NCBI GenBank assembly: GCA_027335515.1
Contig: DAHWHT010000253.1
Coordinates: 1 to 15,975, forward strand
DNA from: Clostridia bacterium
GTDB lineage: Bacteria > Bacillota_E > RBS10-35 > JAJYVN01
Direction: 5' to 3'
Length of the DNA stretch: 15,975 nt
Shown: in pieces, positions 1 to 8,194 of the stretch
Position numbering within the stretch: position 1 is the first letter of the stretch
How the letters are laid out: each line of letters starts with the position of its first letter
The notes under the pieces: model-generated
The model's input: only the letters and a program-made list of their open reading frames with translations
The model's database searches: none
What the model was told of the DNA's origin: nothing
Made by a program: the position numbers and the translations under genes

Positions 1-256
1 TGAAAAAGGTTCCCTGCGCCAGACTGAGCATCCCACCATAGCCCCAGAGCAGGTCGAGGCCCATGGCGGCGATGCCGAAGCAGAGGAACTGGCCCAGCAG
101 ACTGAGTTGAAAGGGTCCGAGCGCGAACGGCGCACCCACCAGGGCGGCGACCGCCAGCAGGGGCAAGAACCGCCCCCCCCTGGCCCACCGTCCCGCCTGC
201 CGCGCGGGTTCCGCCACCGTCGCCGCCACTCGCGATACCCCGATCCCTGCCGACAT
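1..256 (-). CDS. urtC: Urea ABC transporter permease UrtC, N-terminal part (cut by window edge)
   Basis: This is the first 85 codons of the second membrane subunit of the urea (high-affinity branched-chain-amino-acid-type) ABC importer. The rest lies beyond base 1. Reading leftwards from the ATG at 254-256 gives a short Arg-rich cytoplasmic N-terminus, then a hydrophobic segment (FLPLLAVAALVGAPFALG). After that comes LCFGIAAMGLDLLWGYGGML followed by SLAQGTFF. The pattern L-D-L-(L/I)-W-G-Y-x-G-(M/I)-L-S-L-(A/G)-x-G is typical of UrtC/LivM permeases. A purine-rich GGGGGAGAG sits just ahead of the ATG. It lies 55 bases after the urtB stop, consistent with one urtABC(DE) operon. The ATPase genes urtD and urtE would be expected further left. 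UrtC rather than LivM is inferred mainly from UrtA/UrtB and the adjacent urease. Confidence 0.88.
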   Translation of the reverse strand, partial: MSAGIGVSRVAATVAEPARQAGRWARGGRFLPLLAVAALVGAPFALGPFQLSLLGQFLCFGIAAMGLDLLWGYGGMLSLAQGTFF

Positions 257-311
257 GGTCGTCTCTCCCCCCGTCGCCCGCCGCGCGTCTGGATCCCGAG
301 GGCCCGCGGGG

Positions 312-1205
312 TCACCCGTCGAGTTGGCGCCCGCGCGTCGCCGCCAGGCCCGAAGGCCGCCATTGCAGCAGCAGGATGATCAGCGCGAAGGCCAGCACGG
401 TGCCGATGCTTGAGGAAGTAAGAAACTGCAGCGTCGTCTTGGCGCCGCCAAACACACCGGCTCCCAGGACGGTGCCGCTCAGTTGCCCCACGCCGCCCAG
501 CACCACCACCATGAAGGCATCGACGATGTAGTGCTGGCCGATGCTCGGCCCAATGGGGCCGACCAGGGTCAGGACGACGCCGGCCAACGACGCCAAGCCG
601 GAGCCAATGGCGAAGATCTGGCCGTCGAGCCGCCGGGTCGAGATTCCGAGGCAGCCGGCCATCTCGCGGTTCTGCATCGCCGCCCGGGCGCGCCGGCCGG
701 CACCGCTGCGATAGAGATAGAGATACAGCACCAGCAGCACCAGGGCGGCCACCGCCAGGATGAAGAGCCGCGCCTGCGGCCGCACGATGCCGTCCAGCGG
801 GCGCCAGGTACCCGCGAGCCAGGCCGGCCCGCGGACCTCGACGTTGGGGGCACCGAAGATGCTGCGCGCCGCCTGCTGCAGCAGGAGGCTGACCCCCCAG
901 GTGGCAAGCAGCGTATCCAAAGGTCTCCCGTACAGAAAACGCACCAGGGTCCACTCCAACAACCAACCCAGGCCGCCGCCGACCAGGGCGCCCACCGGCA
1001 ATCCCAAGAGCAACACAAAGGACGGATGCCCACGTAACGTCTGCTGCAGCACATATGTCACGTAGGCACCAACCATGATGAACTCGCCGTGCGCCATATT
1101 GATGACGCCCATCAGGCCAAAGGTGAACGCCAGGCCTACGGCGATCAGCAGCAGAATCGATCCCTCGCTCAAGCCGTTGAAGATCAGTCTGATGGCGAGA
1201 TCCAC
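312..1205 (-). CDS. urtB: Urea ABC transporter permease UrtB
   Basis: This is a 297-residue integral membrane permease that forms the urea channel with UrtC. It is mostly hydrophobic, with about eight likely membrane segments. Family hallmarks visible are GLMGVINMAHGEF near residues 30-42, which is very characteristic of UrtB/LivH. A cytoplasmic loop around residues 175-190 (AAMQNREMAGCLGI) matches the UrtB form of the ATPase-coupling loop. VVVLGGVGQLSGTVLGA lies near the C-terminus. The start is a GTG (1203-1205) with an unusual G-rich ribosome-binding region (AAGGGGGGGGCGGGG). Length is normal for UrtB without an extra periplasmic N-terminal domain. It is separated from urtA by 76 bases that form a strong hairpin, so its expression may be tuned relative to urtA. 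Confidence 0.93.
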   Translation of the reverse strand: MDLAIRLIFNGLSEGSILLLIAVGLAFTFGLMGVINMAHGEFIMVGAYVTYVLQQTLRGHPSFVLLLGLPVGALVGGGLGWLLEWTLVRFLYGRPLDTLLATWGVSLLLQQAARSIFGAPNVEVRGPAWLAGTWRPLDGIVRPQARLFILAVAALVLLVLYLYLYRSGAGRRARAAMQNREMAGCLGISTRRLDGQIFAIGSGLASLAGVVLTLVGPIGPSIGQHYIVDAFMVVVLGGVGQLSGTVLGAGVFGGAKTTLQFLTSSSIGTVLAFALIILLLQWRPSGLAATRGRQLDG

Positions 1206-1224
1206 CCCCGCCCCCCCCTTTCCA

Positions 1225-1280
1225 ACCCCGTGCGGCGTTGGGTGCCATCTGTATGGAAGCCCCCCAACGCCGCACGGGGT
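1225..1280 (-). promoter_or_regulatory. Perfect 18-bp stem hairpin between urtA and urtB
   Basis: Arms 1225-1242 and 1263-1280 are exact reverse complements over 18 bases, with a 20-base loop. The hairpin begins one base past the urtA stop codon and ends about 20 bases before the urtB start. On the transcribed (minus) strand it is followed by G-rich sequence and not by a U tract, so it is not a classical intrinsic terminator. The likely role, by analogy with other binding-protein operons, is stabilising the 3' end of urtA mRNA or partly attenuating read-through, so that UrtA is made in excess over the permeases. The structure is directly visible; the role is inferred. Confidence 0.75.
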
Positions 1281-1281
1281 G

Positions 1282-2562
1282 TCAGCAGCCGCCGCTGCCC
1301 TTGGGCAGTTGGAACCAGGCGTAGGTCTTCATGCAGGGGTCGGGCTTGAGCAGGGTCGACCCGGAGTTCCAGACCTGGCGAATCTGGCCGCTGGACCGGA
1401 TCACACCGATGCGCGCCACCTGGGAGAGCATGTGCGTGGCGGGATCGATGGTCACCGGCCCCTGGGGTGTGTTCATGCTCAACCCCTTGACCGCCGTCAG
1501 CACCTTGGCCGGATTGGTGGATCCCGCCTTCTGGACCGCCTTCGCCCACAGCTGAACATCGATATATCCATGTTCCATCGGGTCGTCGGTTACCTGGTTC
1601 TTCCCATACTTGGCCTGATAGGCATGCACGAAGGCGTGGTTAAGTGCGTTGTTCATACTCTGGTAGTAGTTCCAGGCGACGTAATCACCGGCAACCAGGC
1701 TGGGCCCGATCCCTTTGATCTCCTGCTCCGCGATGCTGAACGACATGACCGGCAACTGCTTGGGTCCCAGACCGGCGTCCTTCAGCTGCTTGAAGAAGGC
1801 CACATTGCTGTCACCGTTGAGGGTGTTGAGGATGGCCTGCGGCTTGCTCTGCTGGATCTTGGCGATGACGCTGGTGAAGTCCGTGCCGCCCAGCGGCACA
1901 TACTCCACACCGGACACCGTCGCCCCGTAATGCTTGAGTTCCGCCTGGATGATCTCGTTGGCGGTGCGGGGGAAGACGTAGTTGGAGCCAACCAGGAAGA
2001 AACGCTTGTAGCCCTTGGTCTTGGCGAGATACTTGACCGCCGGGATGATCTGCTGGTTGGGCACCGCGCCCGTGTAGACAATGTTGGGCGAGTCCTCCAG
2101 ACCCTCCCACTGTACGGGGTACCACAGATCGTTCTTGTACTGCTGAAACACCGGCAGCATCGCCTTGCGGCTGGCCGAAGTCCAACCCCCAAAGACAGCC
2201 ACGACATGGTCCTGCTGGATGAGCTGACGCGCCTTGGTGGCAAACGTGGCGGGGTTGGAGGCTCCATCCATCACGATCGGGCGGATCTTCTTGCCAAGCA
2301 CGCCGCCTTTGGCGTTGATCTGGTCGATGGCGAGCAACTCGGCACGTTCCAGCGGCACCTCGCTGATCGCCATCGTACCGCTGAGCGACTGCAGCACCCC
2401 GACCTTGATCGTGCCGCCACGGTGGTGCGCCGCGGAGGAGGCCCCGGAGCCCGAACCGGACCCCGTCCCAGGTGTGGCCGGCGCCGACACACTGCCGCAA
2501 CCGGCTGTCACCGCCAGGCACACCGCCGCCGCCAACGCCCGGCCCAGTGACCACATCTTCAT
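1282..2562 (-). CDS. urtA: Urea ABC transporter substrate-binding lipoprotein UrtA
   Basis: This is a 426-residue extracytoplasmic urea receptor of the periplasmic-binding-protein type I fold. The start chosen is the ATG at 2560-2562 (MKMWSLGRALAAAV...). It has GAGGAGG eight bases upstream and directly yields a lipoprotein signal peptide with lipobox TAGC at residues 19-22; an upstream in-frame ATG lacks both. A Ser/Gly-rich linker follows Cys22. The body carries UrtA/FmdD-type signatures: IKVGVLQSLSGTMAISE, YTGAVPNQQIIPAV, FLVGSNYVFPRTANEII, NTLNGDSNVAFFKQLKDAG, VMSFSIAEQEI, VTDDPMEHGYI and QGPVTID. This degree of match, next to urease, makes urea the most likely ligand; short amides are the alternative. 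The C-terminus holds two cysteines (DPCMK... and final GSGGC) that are unusual in an exported protein and could form a disulfide. Confidence 0.95.
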   Translation of the reverse strand: MKMWSLGRALAAAVCLAVTAGCGSVSAPATPGTGSGSGSGASSAAHHRGGTIKVGVLQSLSGTMAISEVPLERAELLAIDQINAKGGVLGKKIRPIVMDGASNPATFATKARQLIQQDHVVAVFGGWTSASRKAMLPVFQQYKNDLWYPVQWEGLEDSPNIVYTGAVPNQQIIPAVKYLAKTKGYKRFFLVGSNYVFPRTANEIIQAELKHYGATVSGVEYVPLGGTDFTSVIAKIQQSKPQAILNTLNGDSNVAFFKQLKDAGLGPKQLPVMSFSIAEQEIKGIGPSLVAGDYVAWNYYQSMNNALNHAFVHAYQAKYGKNQVTDDPMEHGYIDVQLWAKAVQKAGSTNPAKVLTAVKGLSMNTPQGPVTIDPATHMLSQVARIGVIRSSGQIRQVWNSGSTLLKPDPCMKTYAWFQLPKGSGGC

Positions 2563-2617
2563 CCCATCATCCTCCTCGGCAACGGATGGAGCCACCTCGA
2601 AACGCACACGAGGCAAC

Positions 2618-2641
2618 GTCGGCACTGCCAGCCGTGCCGAC
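2618..2641. promoter_or_regulatory. 8-bp inverted repeat in the urtA leader
   Basis: GTCGGCAC (2618-2625) and GTGCCGAC (2634-2641) form a perfect palindrome with an 8-base spacer. It lies about 56 bases upstream of the urtA start codon in the divergent control region. It could be an operator or a small mRNA hairpin in the urtA leader. Only the symmetry is seen; no known regulator consensus is recognised. Confidence 0.45.
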
Positions 2642-2683
2642 ATCGGGGGATATACCACCGCCCCGCTCCAGACGGCACCGTCG

Positions 2684-2720
2684 CGTCAGCTGTACGTCAG
2701 ACGTGCGGCAGCTAACGTGC
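2684..2720. repeat. Short direct repeats in the urt/ure control region
   Basis: CGTCAG occurs at 2684-2689 and again at 2695-2700, eleven bases apart (one helical turn). ACGTGC occurs at 2701-2706 and 2715-2720. Phased repeats of this kind upstream of a divergent promoter often mark activator or repressor binding. The repeats are short and the region is GC-rich, so chance is possible. Confidence 0.3.
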
Positions 2721-2726
2721 CGAATG

Positions 2727-2743
2727 TGGCAGGTATGATGCCA
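2727..2743 (+). promoter_or_regulatory. TGGCA-N7-TGCCA element, sigma-54-like promoter candidate for ureAB
   Basis: The sequence TGGCAGGTATGATGCCA is a perfect 5-7-5 palindrome. It also fits the sigma-54 promoter layout TGGCACG-N4-TTGC: the GG (2728-2729) and GC (2740-2741) dinucleotides are at the required 12-base spacing, with two mismatches in the eleven specified positions. A start near 2752 would leave a leader of about 50 bases before the ureAB GTG at 2801. Nitrogen-use operons are classic sigma-54 targets in some phyla. A plain palindromic operator is the competing reading. Two GCATGCTT copies (2755-2762 and 2771-2778) lie just downstream. Confidence 0.4.
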
Positions 2744-2800
2744 GGCGTGGGAACGCATGCTTCCTCTGTGGCATGCTTGGGTCGACGGGGGTGACGCACC

Positions 2801-3457
2801 GTGCTGCTCGGCCCGCGCGAAAGGGATCGCCTGGTGTTGTATGCGGTGGCCGATCTGGCCCTGCGGCGGCAACAATCCGGTCAGCGCCTCAGTCACCCGG
2901 AGGCGGTGGCGCGCATCGCCACGGCCGTTCTGGAAGGGGCCCGGGCCGGTCGCTCGGTCGCGGAGTTGATGCGCCAGGGACGGTCGGTCCTCTCGACCGA
3001 CGACGTCCTGCCGGGAGTCGCCGAGTTGATGCCCCTGGTGCAGGTGGAAGCCACCTTCCCCGACGGAACCAAACTCGTTTCCGTCCACGATCCGCTGTGC
3101 TCCGGGCCACCGGACGGACCACCCCGCTACATCTGGGCCGACGGCGAGATCGACCTGTGTCCCAACCGGCCGCGGGTGCGACTGTCGGTCGCAAGCGGCG
3201 GCGACCGGCCGATCCAGGTCGGCTCCCATTACCACTTTTACGAGGTGAACTCGGCACTGCGCTTCGAGCGGGCCTTCGCGTGGGGAATGCGGCTGGATAT
3301 CCCCGCCGGTGCCGCTGTCCGCTTCGAACCGGGCGAGTCCCGTACGGTCGACCTCGTCGCCTTTGGCGGCGAACGCCAGGCGGTGGGATTCGCGGGCCGC
3401 GTGAACGGCCCGCTGGACGGCCGGCGGCCACAGGGGGGGACTCCGCCGTGCGGGTGA
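2801..3457 (+). CDS. ureAB: Urease fused gamma-beta subunit (UreAB)
   Basis: This is a 218-residue structural subunit combining both small urease chains. Residues 1-100 are UreA (gamma): [14 protein letters not shown]..., then SHPEAVARI, ILEGARxGRSVAEL-like [14 protein letters not shown], and [19 protein letters not shown] short linker (about 101-113) leads into UreB (beta), residues about 114-207, with [37 protein letters not shown] and VDLVAFGG. Gamma-beta fusions are known in Helicobacter UreA and in some actinobacterial ureases. The linker here is in one continuous frame, so it is not an assembly frameshift. The start is GTG with GGGGTGA six bases upstream. The 3' end overlaps the ureC start by 10 bases, implying translational coupling. 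Gamma positions usually Asn-Tyr before PEA are Ser-His here. Confidence 0.95.
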   Translation: MLLGPRERDRLVLYAVADLALRRQQSGQRLSHPEAVARIATAVLEGARAGRSVAELMRQGRSVLSTDDVLPGVAELMPLVQVEATFPDGTKLVSVHDPLCSGPPDGPPRYIWADGEIDLCPNRPRVRLSVASGGDRPIQVGSHYHFYEVNSALRFERAFAWGMRLDIPAGAAVRFEPGESRTVDLVAFGGERQAVGFAGRVNGPLDGRRPQGGTPPCG

Positions 3458-5178
3458 CCCGCCGGACGTACGGAGAGCTCTTCGGACCGACGGTGGGGGA
3501 CCGCGTGCGCCTGGCCGATACCGACCTGTGGCTGCGCGTCGAGGAAGATCGCACCCGCCCCGGGGACGAGGTGGTGTTCGGCGGAGGCAAGACGGCCAGG
3601 GATGGTATGGCGCAGGGGCCGTGGAGCCACGCGGAAGGCGCCCTGGATCTGGTCGTCGCCGGCGTGGTCGTCGTCGATCCACTCCTGGGCGTGGTCAAGG
3701 CCGACATCGGGGTGCGCGCTGGACGGATTGTGGCCGTGGGCAAGGCGGGCAACCCGCTGGTGATGGACGGGGTCCACCCACAGCTGCGCATCGGTCCCGG
3801 AACGGAGGTCATCGCGGGGGAGCACCTGATCGCCACTCCGGGCGGCATCGACACGCACGTCCACCTGATCTGCCCGCAGCAATTCGAAGAGGCGCTGGCC
3901 TCGGGGGTAACGACGCTCATCGGCGGCGGGACCGGCCCGGCCGACGGCACCAACGCCACCACCTGCACCCCGGGTCCCTGGTACATCGCCCGCATGCTGG
4001 AGGCGGTCGATACCCTGCCCGTCAACTTCGGGCTGTTGGGCAAGGGCAACGCCAGCCGCCCCCAGGGTCTGCAGGAGCAGGTCCTGGCGGGCGCGTGCGG
4101 ACTCAAACTGCACGAGGACTGGGGCAGCACCCCGGCCGCCATCGACTGCTGCCTGCGCGTGGCCGAAGCAAACGATGTGCAGGTGGCCATCCACACCGAC
4201 ACCATGAACGAGTCGGGATTCCTGGAGGACACCCTGGCCGCCATCGCCGGGCGTTCCATTCACGCCTTCCACAGCGAGGGGGCGGGGGGCGGCCACGCCC
4301 CGGACATCATCCGGGTCGCGGGCGAGGCGAATGTGCTGCCGGCATCCACCAACCCCACGCGCCCTTTCACGGTCAACACGGTGGAGGAACACCTGGACAT
4401 GCTGATGGTCTGCCACCACCTGCGGCCGGATGTCCCGGAGGACCTGGCCTTCGCCGAAAGCCGCATCCGCGCTCAGACGATCGCCGCCGAGGACGTGCTG
4501 CACGACATGGGCGCCCTCTCCATCTATGCATCGGATTCCCAGGCCATGGGGCGCGTCGGGGAGAACTGGATCCGCCTCCTGCAGACGGCCGACAAGATGA
4601 AGGCCCAGCGCGGCCCCCTGGCGGACCCTCGAACCGGGGTGGCCGGCGGCCCAGGCAGCGACAACTTCCGCATCCTGCGCTATGTCGCCAAACTCACCTG
4701 CAACCCGGCCATCGCCGCCGGCATCCTGCAGGAGGTCGGGACCCTGCAACCGGGACGCCTGGCGGACATCGTCCTGTGGGCTCCAGAGTTCTTTGGGGTG
4801 CGGCCCAAACTGATCCTCAAGGGGGGCATGATCGCCTGGGCGCAGATGGGCGACCCCGGGGCCTCCATACCGACGCCGCAGCCGGTCTATGGCCGGCCGA
4901 TGTTCGCCACCCTCGGGCGGGCGGTGGGCCGGACCTCGGTCGTCTTCCTGTCGGGCGCGGCCATGGCGGCCGGTGTCCCCGCGCGCCTCGGCCTGCAGAA
5001 ACGGGCGGTGGCCGTCCGCGGCTGCGCCACGCGCGGCAAGCGGGACATGGTTTTCAACGATGCCCTGCCACGGATCCACGTGGACCCCGAGACGTTCACG
5101 GTGGACGTGGACGGGGTGGTGGCCACCGTCCCGCCGGCAGAGAGCCTCCCGCTGACGCGACGCTACCACTTCATGTGA
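3448..5178 (+). CDS. ureC: Urease alpha (catalytic) subunit UreC
   Basis: This is the 576-residue catalytic subunit of cytoplasmic urease, which hydrolyses urea to ammonia and carbamate at a dinickel centre. Starting at GTG 3448 (GGGGGGA seven bases upstream), the ligands fall exactly at the textbook Sporosarcina positions. His137 and His139 are in GIDTHVHL, the carbamylated Lys220 is in GLKLHEDWG, and His249 and His275 (HAFHSEG) follow. Flap Cys322-His323 is in MVCHHLRP, and Asp363 is in [12 protein letters not shown]. This numbering match supports the start; a GTG six bases later is the alternative. All metal and catalytic residues are intact, so an active enzyme is expected. It needs the downstream UreEFGD for nickel loading. 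It ends 70 bases before the preferred ureE start. Confidence 0.98.
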   Translation: MRVTRRTYGELFGPTVGDRVRLADTDLWLRVEEDRTRPGDEVVFGGGKTARDGMAQGPWSHAEGALDLVVAGVVVVDPLLGVVKADIGVRAGRIVAVGKAGNPLVMDGVHPQLRIGPGTEVIAGEHLIATPGGIDTHVHLICPQQFEEALASGVTTLIGGGTGPADGTNATTCTPGPWYIARMLEAVDTLPVNFGLLGKGNASRPQGLQEQVLAGACGLKLHEDWGSTPAAIDCCLRVAEANDVQVAIHTDTMNESGFLEDTLAAIAGRSIHAFHSEGAGGGHAPDIIRVAGEANVLPASTNPTRPFTVNTVEEHLDMLMVCHHLRPDVPEDLAFAESRIRAQTIAAEDVLHDMGALSIYASDSQAMGRVGENWIRLLQTADKMKAQRGPLADPRTGVAGGPGSDNFRILRYVAKLTCNPAIAAGILQEVGTLQPGRLADIVLWAPEFFGVRPKLILKGGMIAWAQMGDPGASIPTPQPVYGRPMFATLGRAVGRTSVVFLSGAAMAAGVPARLGLQKRAVAVRGCATRGKRDMVFNDALPRIHVDPETFTVDVDGVVATVPPAESLPLTRRYHFM

Positions 5179-5248
5179 GGACCCGACCGCAGGGGTGGGC
5201 GTGGTGCCGCCGGTTGCGACGCAGGCCGGGCACTGGGGGGGAAACAAG

Positions 5249-5863
5249 GTGCATTTTGTATCCGCGGTCCTGGGCAACGTGCGGGAAGACGCGGCTTTGG
5301 CCGCCGACGCGCAGGATTGGGGCCGCGCCGAGTCGGGCGGCATGGTCGAACGCATCACCCTGGACGTGTGGCAGGCGCAAAAGGCCCGCCTGCGCGTGCG
5401 GGGCGACCAGGGCCACGAGTTCGGGTTCGGCCTGCCGCGCGGAACGGTGATCCGGGACGGGGACGTCCTGTGGCGGAACGCATCGGAGCGTCATCTGGCC
5501 GTCGCGCATGTGCCGGAGCGCGAGGTTCTGACCATCCGGCTCCTGCCCCAATCGGAAGCGGCGCGGCTGACCACGGCGCTCAAACTGGGGCATCTGCTGG
5601 GAAACCAGCATTGGCCGGTGCGTCTGCAAGGGGATACGGCCTACGTACCAGTGTTGATCGATCGGACGGTGATGGAGACGGTGCTGCGGACCCACGCCCT
5701 GAGCGGCATCACCTTTGCCTTCGGTCCCGCCCCGGCGGACGTCACCCTCCCCCTGGTATTCCCGAGCCTGCAGCACACCCACGAACACACCCATCCCGCC
5801 CCGCACAGCGCCACGGACGGGCCCCGGTTCATCACCGAGTCCGGGGACGGTCAGGCACGATGA
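5249..5863 (+). CDS. ureE: Urease nickel metallochaperone UreE
   Basis: This is a 204-residue cytoplasmic nickel carrier that delivers Ni to the UreG-UreF-UreD-apo-urease complex. The N-terminal domain (VERITLDVWQAQKARLRV..., LPRGTVIRDGDVL) is followed by the metal-binding domain. That domain has LLGNQHWP around residues 117-123, the equivalent of GNRHxP with His121 as the central Ni ligand. The C-terminal tail carries a His cluster (QHTHEHTHPAPH, residues 175-186) for extra nickel binding. I prefer GTG 5249, which has a GGGGGGGA sequence upstream at good spacing. The in-frame GTG at 5195 would add 18 residues but has a poor ribosome site. The stop overlaps the ureF ATG (ATGA), indicating coupling. 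Confidence 0.9.
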   Translation: MHFVSAVLGNVREDAALAADAQDWGRAESGGMVERITLDVWQAQKARLRVRGDQGHEFGFGLPRGTVIRDGDVLWRNASERHLAVAHVPEREVLTIRLLPQSEAARLTTALKLGHLLGNQHWPVRLQGDTAYVPVLIDRTVMETVLRTHALSGITFAFGPAPADVTLPLVFPSLQHTHEHTHPAPHSATDGPRFITESGDGQAR

Positions 5864-6621
5864 GTCCGCGCCGGGTGCGGCGGCCGCCAGCGGACGCCCC
5901 CGCCGTTTGGTCCGTGCTGCAGTTGTGCGACTCGGGCTTCCCTTCCGGCCGCTTCACCCAGTCGGACGGGCTGGAAACCGCGGTGGACCTGGGATGGGTA
6001 AAGGACGGCGCGGGCTTGGCCGCCTGGCTGATCGATAGCCTGACCCACGCGGTCGCACCCCTGGACGGGCGCGTCCTGGCCCTGGCGTGGCGGGCGGCCG
6101 GCCGCGGACAGGCCGACGCGGTGCGCGCGCTGGACGGATGGCTGGAGGCGATGCGCTTGGCACGGGAACCCCGTGAGGCATCGGCGCGCAGCGGGCGTCG
6201 GCTGCTTGCGCTGCTCGGCGCGATCGCCGCGCCCGCACCGGACCAACCGGGGGCGCGCGCGGCGGCCGATGTCCTGGCCGCGCTGCGCCGGTGGGGCGAG
6301 CGCGGGGAATCCCCCTGCCACTACGCCTGCGTGCTCGGTACGGCCGGCCGCGCCTTGGGGGCAGACCTCTCCGATCTCCTGGCCGGGGCCCTGCTTTCAA
6401 CGGCGGCCGGCCAGACGGCGGCGGCCGTGCGCCTGGGCGTGGCCGACCACGTGGACGCACAGCGTGCCCTGTTTCAGGTGCGCGAACGGTTGCCAGGCCT
6501 GATCCGGCTCGCTCGGGGACATCCCGGAGCCCAAGGACCGCCGGGCAGCAGCTTCGCGCCGCTGGCCGAGATCGCCGCCATGCGCCACGAGACGGCCCAC
6601 GTCCGACTCTTCACGACCTGA
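5860..6621 (+). CDS. ureF: Urease accessory protein UreF
   Basis: This is a 253-residue all-helical accessory protein that bridges UreD and the UreG GTPase in the nickel-insertion complex. The diagnostic N-terminal motif is present as [20 protein letters not shown] (residues 21-40), matching the family pattern LxDSxxPxGxFxxSxGLE. The C-terminal half has [18 protein letters not shown] and ends near [13 protein letters not shown], close to the conserved C-terminal segment that contacts UreD/UreG. The ATG at 5860 overlaps the ureE stop (ATGA), which fixes the start. Length is slightly above typical, due to an Ala/Arg-rich middle region (roughly residues 95-145). Confidence 0.93.
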   Translation: MSPRRVRRPPADAPAVWSVLQLCDSGFPSGRFTQSDGLETAVDLGWVKDGAGLAAWLIDSLTHAVAPLDGRVLALAWRAAGRGQADAVRALDGWLEAMRLAREPREASARSGRRLLALLGAIAAPAPDQPGARAAADVLAALRRWGERGESPCHYACVLGTAGRALGADLSDLLAGALLSTAAGQTAAAVRLGVADHVDAQRALFQVRERLPGLIRLARGHPGAQGPPGSSFAPLAEIAAMRHETAHVRLFTT

Positions 6622-6656
6622 AGCAGGCCACCCCGCTCCGCCAAGGAGGCCGCCCC

Positions 6657-7322
6657 ATGCCAGCGATGCGCGCGACCCGTCCCGGTTCCGGTTCCGACCA
6701 CGGCGCCATCCCGCGCATCGGCATCGGTGGTCCGGTCGGATCGGGCAAGACCGCCCTGATCGAGGCCATCGTCCCCCGGCTGGTGGCCGCGGGCAACCGG
6801 CTGATCGTGATCACCAACGATGTGGTCACCATTGAGGATGCCATGCACGTGCGCCGCAGCCTCAAAGGCGTCCTGGACGAAGATCGCATCCTCGGGGTGG
6901 AGACGGGTGCCTGTCCCCACACCGCGGTGCGCGAGGATCCAAGTATGAACCTGGCCGCCTGTGAGGAGATGGAAGCGCGGTTTCCGGATACCGACCTGCT
7001 CCTGATCGAAAGTGGCGGGGACAACCTCACCCTGACCTTCAGCCCCGCCCTGGTGGACTATTTCGTCTACGTGATCGATGTGGCGGCCGGTGACAAGATC
7101 CCACGCAAAGACGGCCCGGGCATCACCCGCTCCGATCTGTTGGTGATCAACAAAACCGATCTCGCGCCGTATGTCGGCGCCAGCCTGGAGGTCATGGCCC
7201 GCGACTCGGCGCAACTGCGAGGAACCCGCCCCTTTTTGTTCACCAACTGCCACACCGGTGCCGGAATCGAGGATGTGATCGCGACTCTGCAACGGGATGC
7301 GCTCTTTGACCGCGAACGCTGA
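6657..7322 (+). CDS. ureG: Urease accessory GTPase UreG
   Basis: This is a 221-residue SIMIBI-class GTPase that binds nickel and GTP and drives metallocentre assembly in urease. Visible motifs are P-loop GGPVGSGKT (24-32), [10 protein letters not shown] (53-62), and the nickel-binding Cys-Pro-His at 86-88 within [14 protein letters not shown]. Also present are [13 protein letters not shown] (118-130) and the guanine-specificity motif NKTD (165-168). The start is the ATG at 6657, preceded by AAGGAGG at 7-base spacing. There is no long His-rich N-terminal tail; the nickel-storage function appears to sit in UreE. It overlaps the next gene (ureD) by 26 bases. Confidence 0.98.
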   Translation: MPAMRATRPGSGSDHGAIPRIGIGGPVGSGKTALIEAIVPRLVAAGNRLIVITNDVVTIEDAMHVRRSLKGVLDEDRILGVETGACPHTAVREDPSMNLAACEEMEARFPDTDLLLIESGGDNLTLTFSPALVDYFVYVIDVAAGDKIPRKDGPGITRSDLLVINKTDLAPYVGASLEVMARDSAQLRGTRPFLFTNCHTGAGIEDVIATLQRDALFDRER

Positions 7323-8163
7323 AGGCGGCCGGGTGCGGCTGGCGTTCGCCGCCGCCGGCCCGGGACGGCCGACGCGTCTGACGGGGCGCTACGCCAGCCA
7401 CCCCCTGGCCGTGGCGCGCCCCACCTACGGGGACCCGGCCCTGCCCGGTCTGGCCCAGGTGCACCTGCTGTGTACCGGGGCTGGCGTCCTGGCGGCCGAC
7501 CGCCTGCGGATCGAGGTGGAACTCGGTCCCGACGCCGCCGTCCTGCTGCGGGAGGTGGGCGCCACGCGCATTCATCCCGTGGGGGCGCCGTCCGCACGCC
7601 CCGCTTCGCTGCACATCGCCTTCCGCCTGGGGGCCGGGGCCACCCTGGAATGGCTGCCCGATCCGCTGATCCCCTTCGCCGGGGCCCGCTTCCGTCAGAC
7701 GGTGGAAGTCGAACTGGAGCCGGGTGCCTGCTGGATCGGCGGTGAAACCGTCGTCGCGGGTCGCAGCGCACGCGGCGAACGCTTCGCCTTCGCCGAACTG
7801 GATCAGTCCCTGGTGGTGCGCGCCGTCCGGTCTGGGCCGCCGCTGCTTGCCGAGGCCGTCCACCTGCGCCCCGCGCGATTCCCCCTGGACGGGCCGGCCA
7901 CCCTGGGCAGCCATACGACATGGGGTACCCTGCGGATCGTGGCACCCGGGCGATCGGCCAAGACGCTGGTGGCCGAACTGGCCGCACTCGACCATGGCAG
8001 CGATGTCTGCTGCGGGACGAGCGCCCTGGCCGGGGATGCCGGAGCGGTCGTGCGCGTGCTGGGAGCGACCCCCCAAATGGTCGGTGCGGCGCTGTACCGC
8101 GCCTGGGATGCGGCCCGCCAGCGGTTTCTGGGCGCGCCGGCGCCCCCCTCGCGCCGCTACTGA
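7297..8163 (+). CDS. ureD: Urease accessory protein UreD (UreH)
   Basis: This is a 288-residue accessory protein that binds apo-urease and UreF and forms the path for nickel into the active site. Family features are an N-terminal beta-rich segment ([19 protein letters not shown]), [22 protein letters not shown] (15-35 residues on from it), GATRIHP, and [18 protein letters not shown] near the middle. The last two match UreD (T-x-x-H/Y and E-W-L-P-x-x-x-I). The ATG at 7297 lies inside ureG. An in-frame GTG at 7333, with GAAGG upstream, is an alternative start that removes 12 residues not needed by the domain. It is the last gene of the ureABCEFGD order and is followed at once by a strong hairpin. 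Confidence 0.92.
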   Translation: MRSLTANAEGGRVRLAFAAAGPGRPTRLTGRYASHPLAVARPTYGDPALPGLAQVHLLCTGAGVLAADRLRIEVELGPDAAVLLREVGATRIHPVGAPSARPASLHIAFRLGAGATLEWLPDPLIPFAGARFRQTVEVELEPGACWIGGETVVAGRSARGERFAFAELDQSLVVRAVRSGPPLLAEAVHLRPARFPLDGPATLGSHTTWGTLRIVAPGRSAKTLVAELAALDHGSDVCCGTSALAGDAGAVVRVLGATPQMVGAALYRAWDAARQRFLGAPAPPSRRY

Positions 8164-8164
8164 T

Positions 8165-8194
8165 GCGGGTGCCGCACACGGACCGGCACCCCGC
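8165..8194 (+). terminator. GC-rich hairpin directly after ureD (probable operon end)
   Basis: GCGGGTGCCG and CGGCACCC(C)GC pair as ten base pairs with a single bulged C. The loop is nine bases (8175-8183). The stem begins two bases after the ureD stop. No T-run follows, so it is not a textbook intrinsic terminator. In very GC-rich genomes such U-less hairpins are common at operon ends, and it may also protect the transcript 3' end. Confidence 0.5.

Noticed and set aside
1225..1280. Classical intrinsic terminator after urtA
   Set aside because: The hairpin is followed on the transcribed strand by G-rich sequence, not a U tract, and urtB must still be expressed; kept as an intercistronic hairpin.
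1075..2550. Plus-strand open frame of 491 codons opposite urtA
   Set aside because: It is the complement of urtA, which has clear family signatures; the plus-strand product looks like a composition artefact.
3410..3457. Possible frameshift or gene break at the ureAB/ureC junction
   Set aside because: The 10-base overlap with a good ribosome site and a UreC start giving exact standard residue numbering shows normal translational coupling.
3238..5358. Very long open frame (about 700 codons) on the minus strand across ureC
   Set aside because: It is antisense to a fully conserved ureC with intact active site; its Arg/Gly/His/Val-rich composition is typical of shadow frames in GC-rich DNA.
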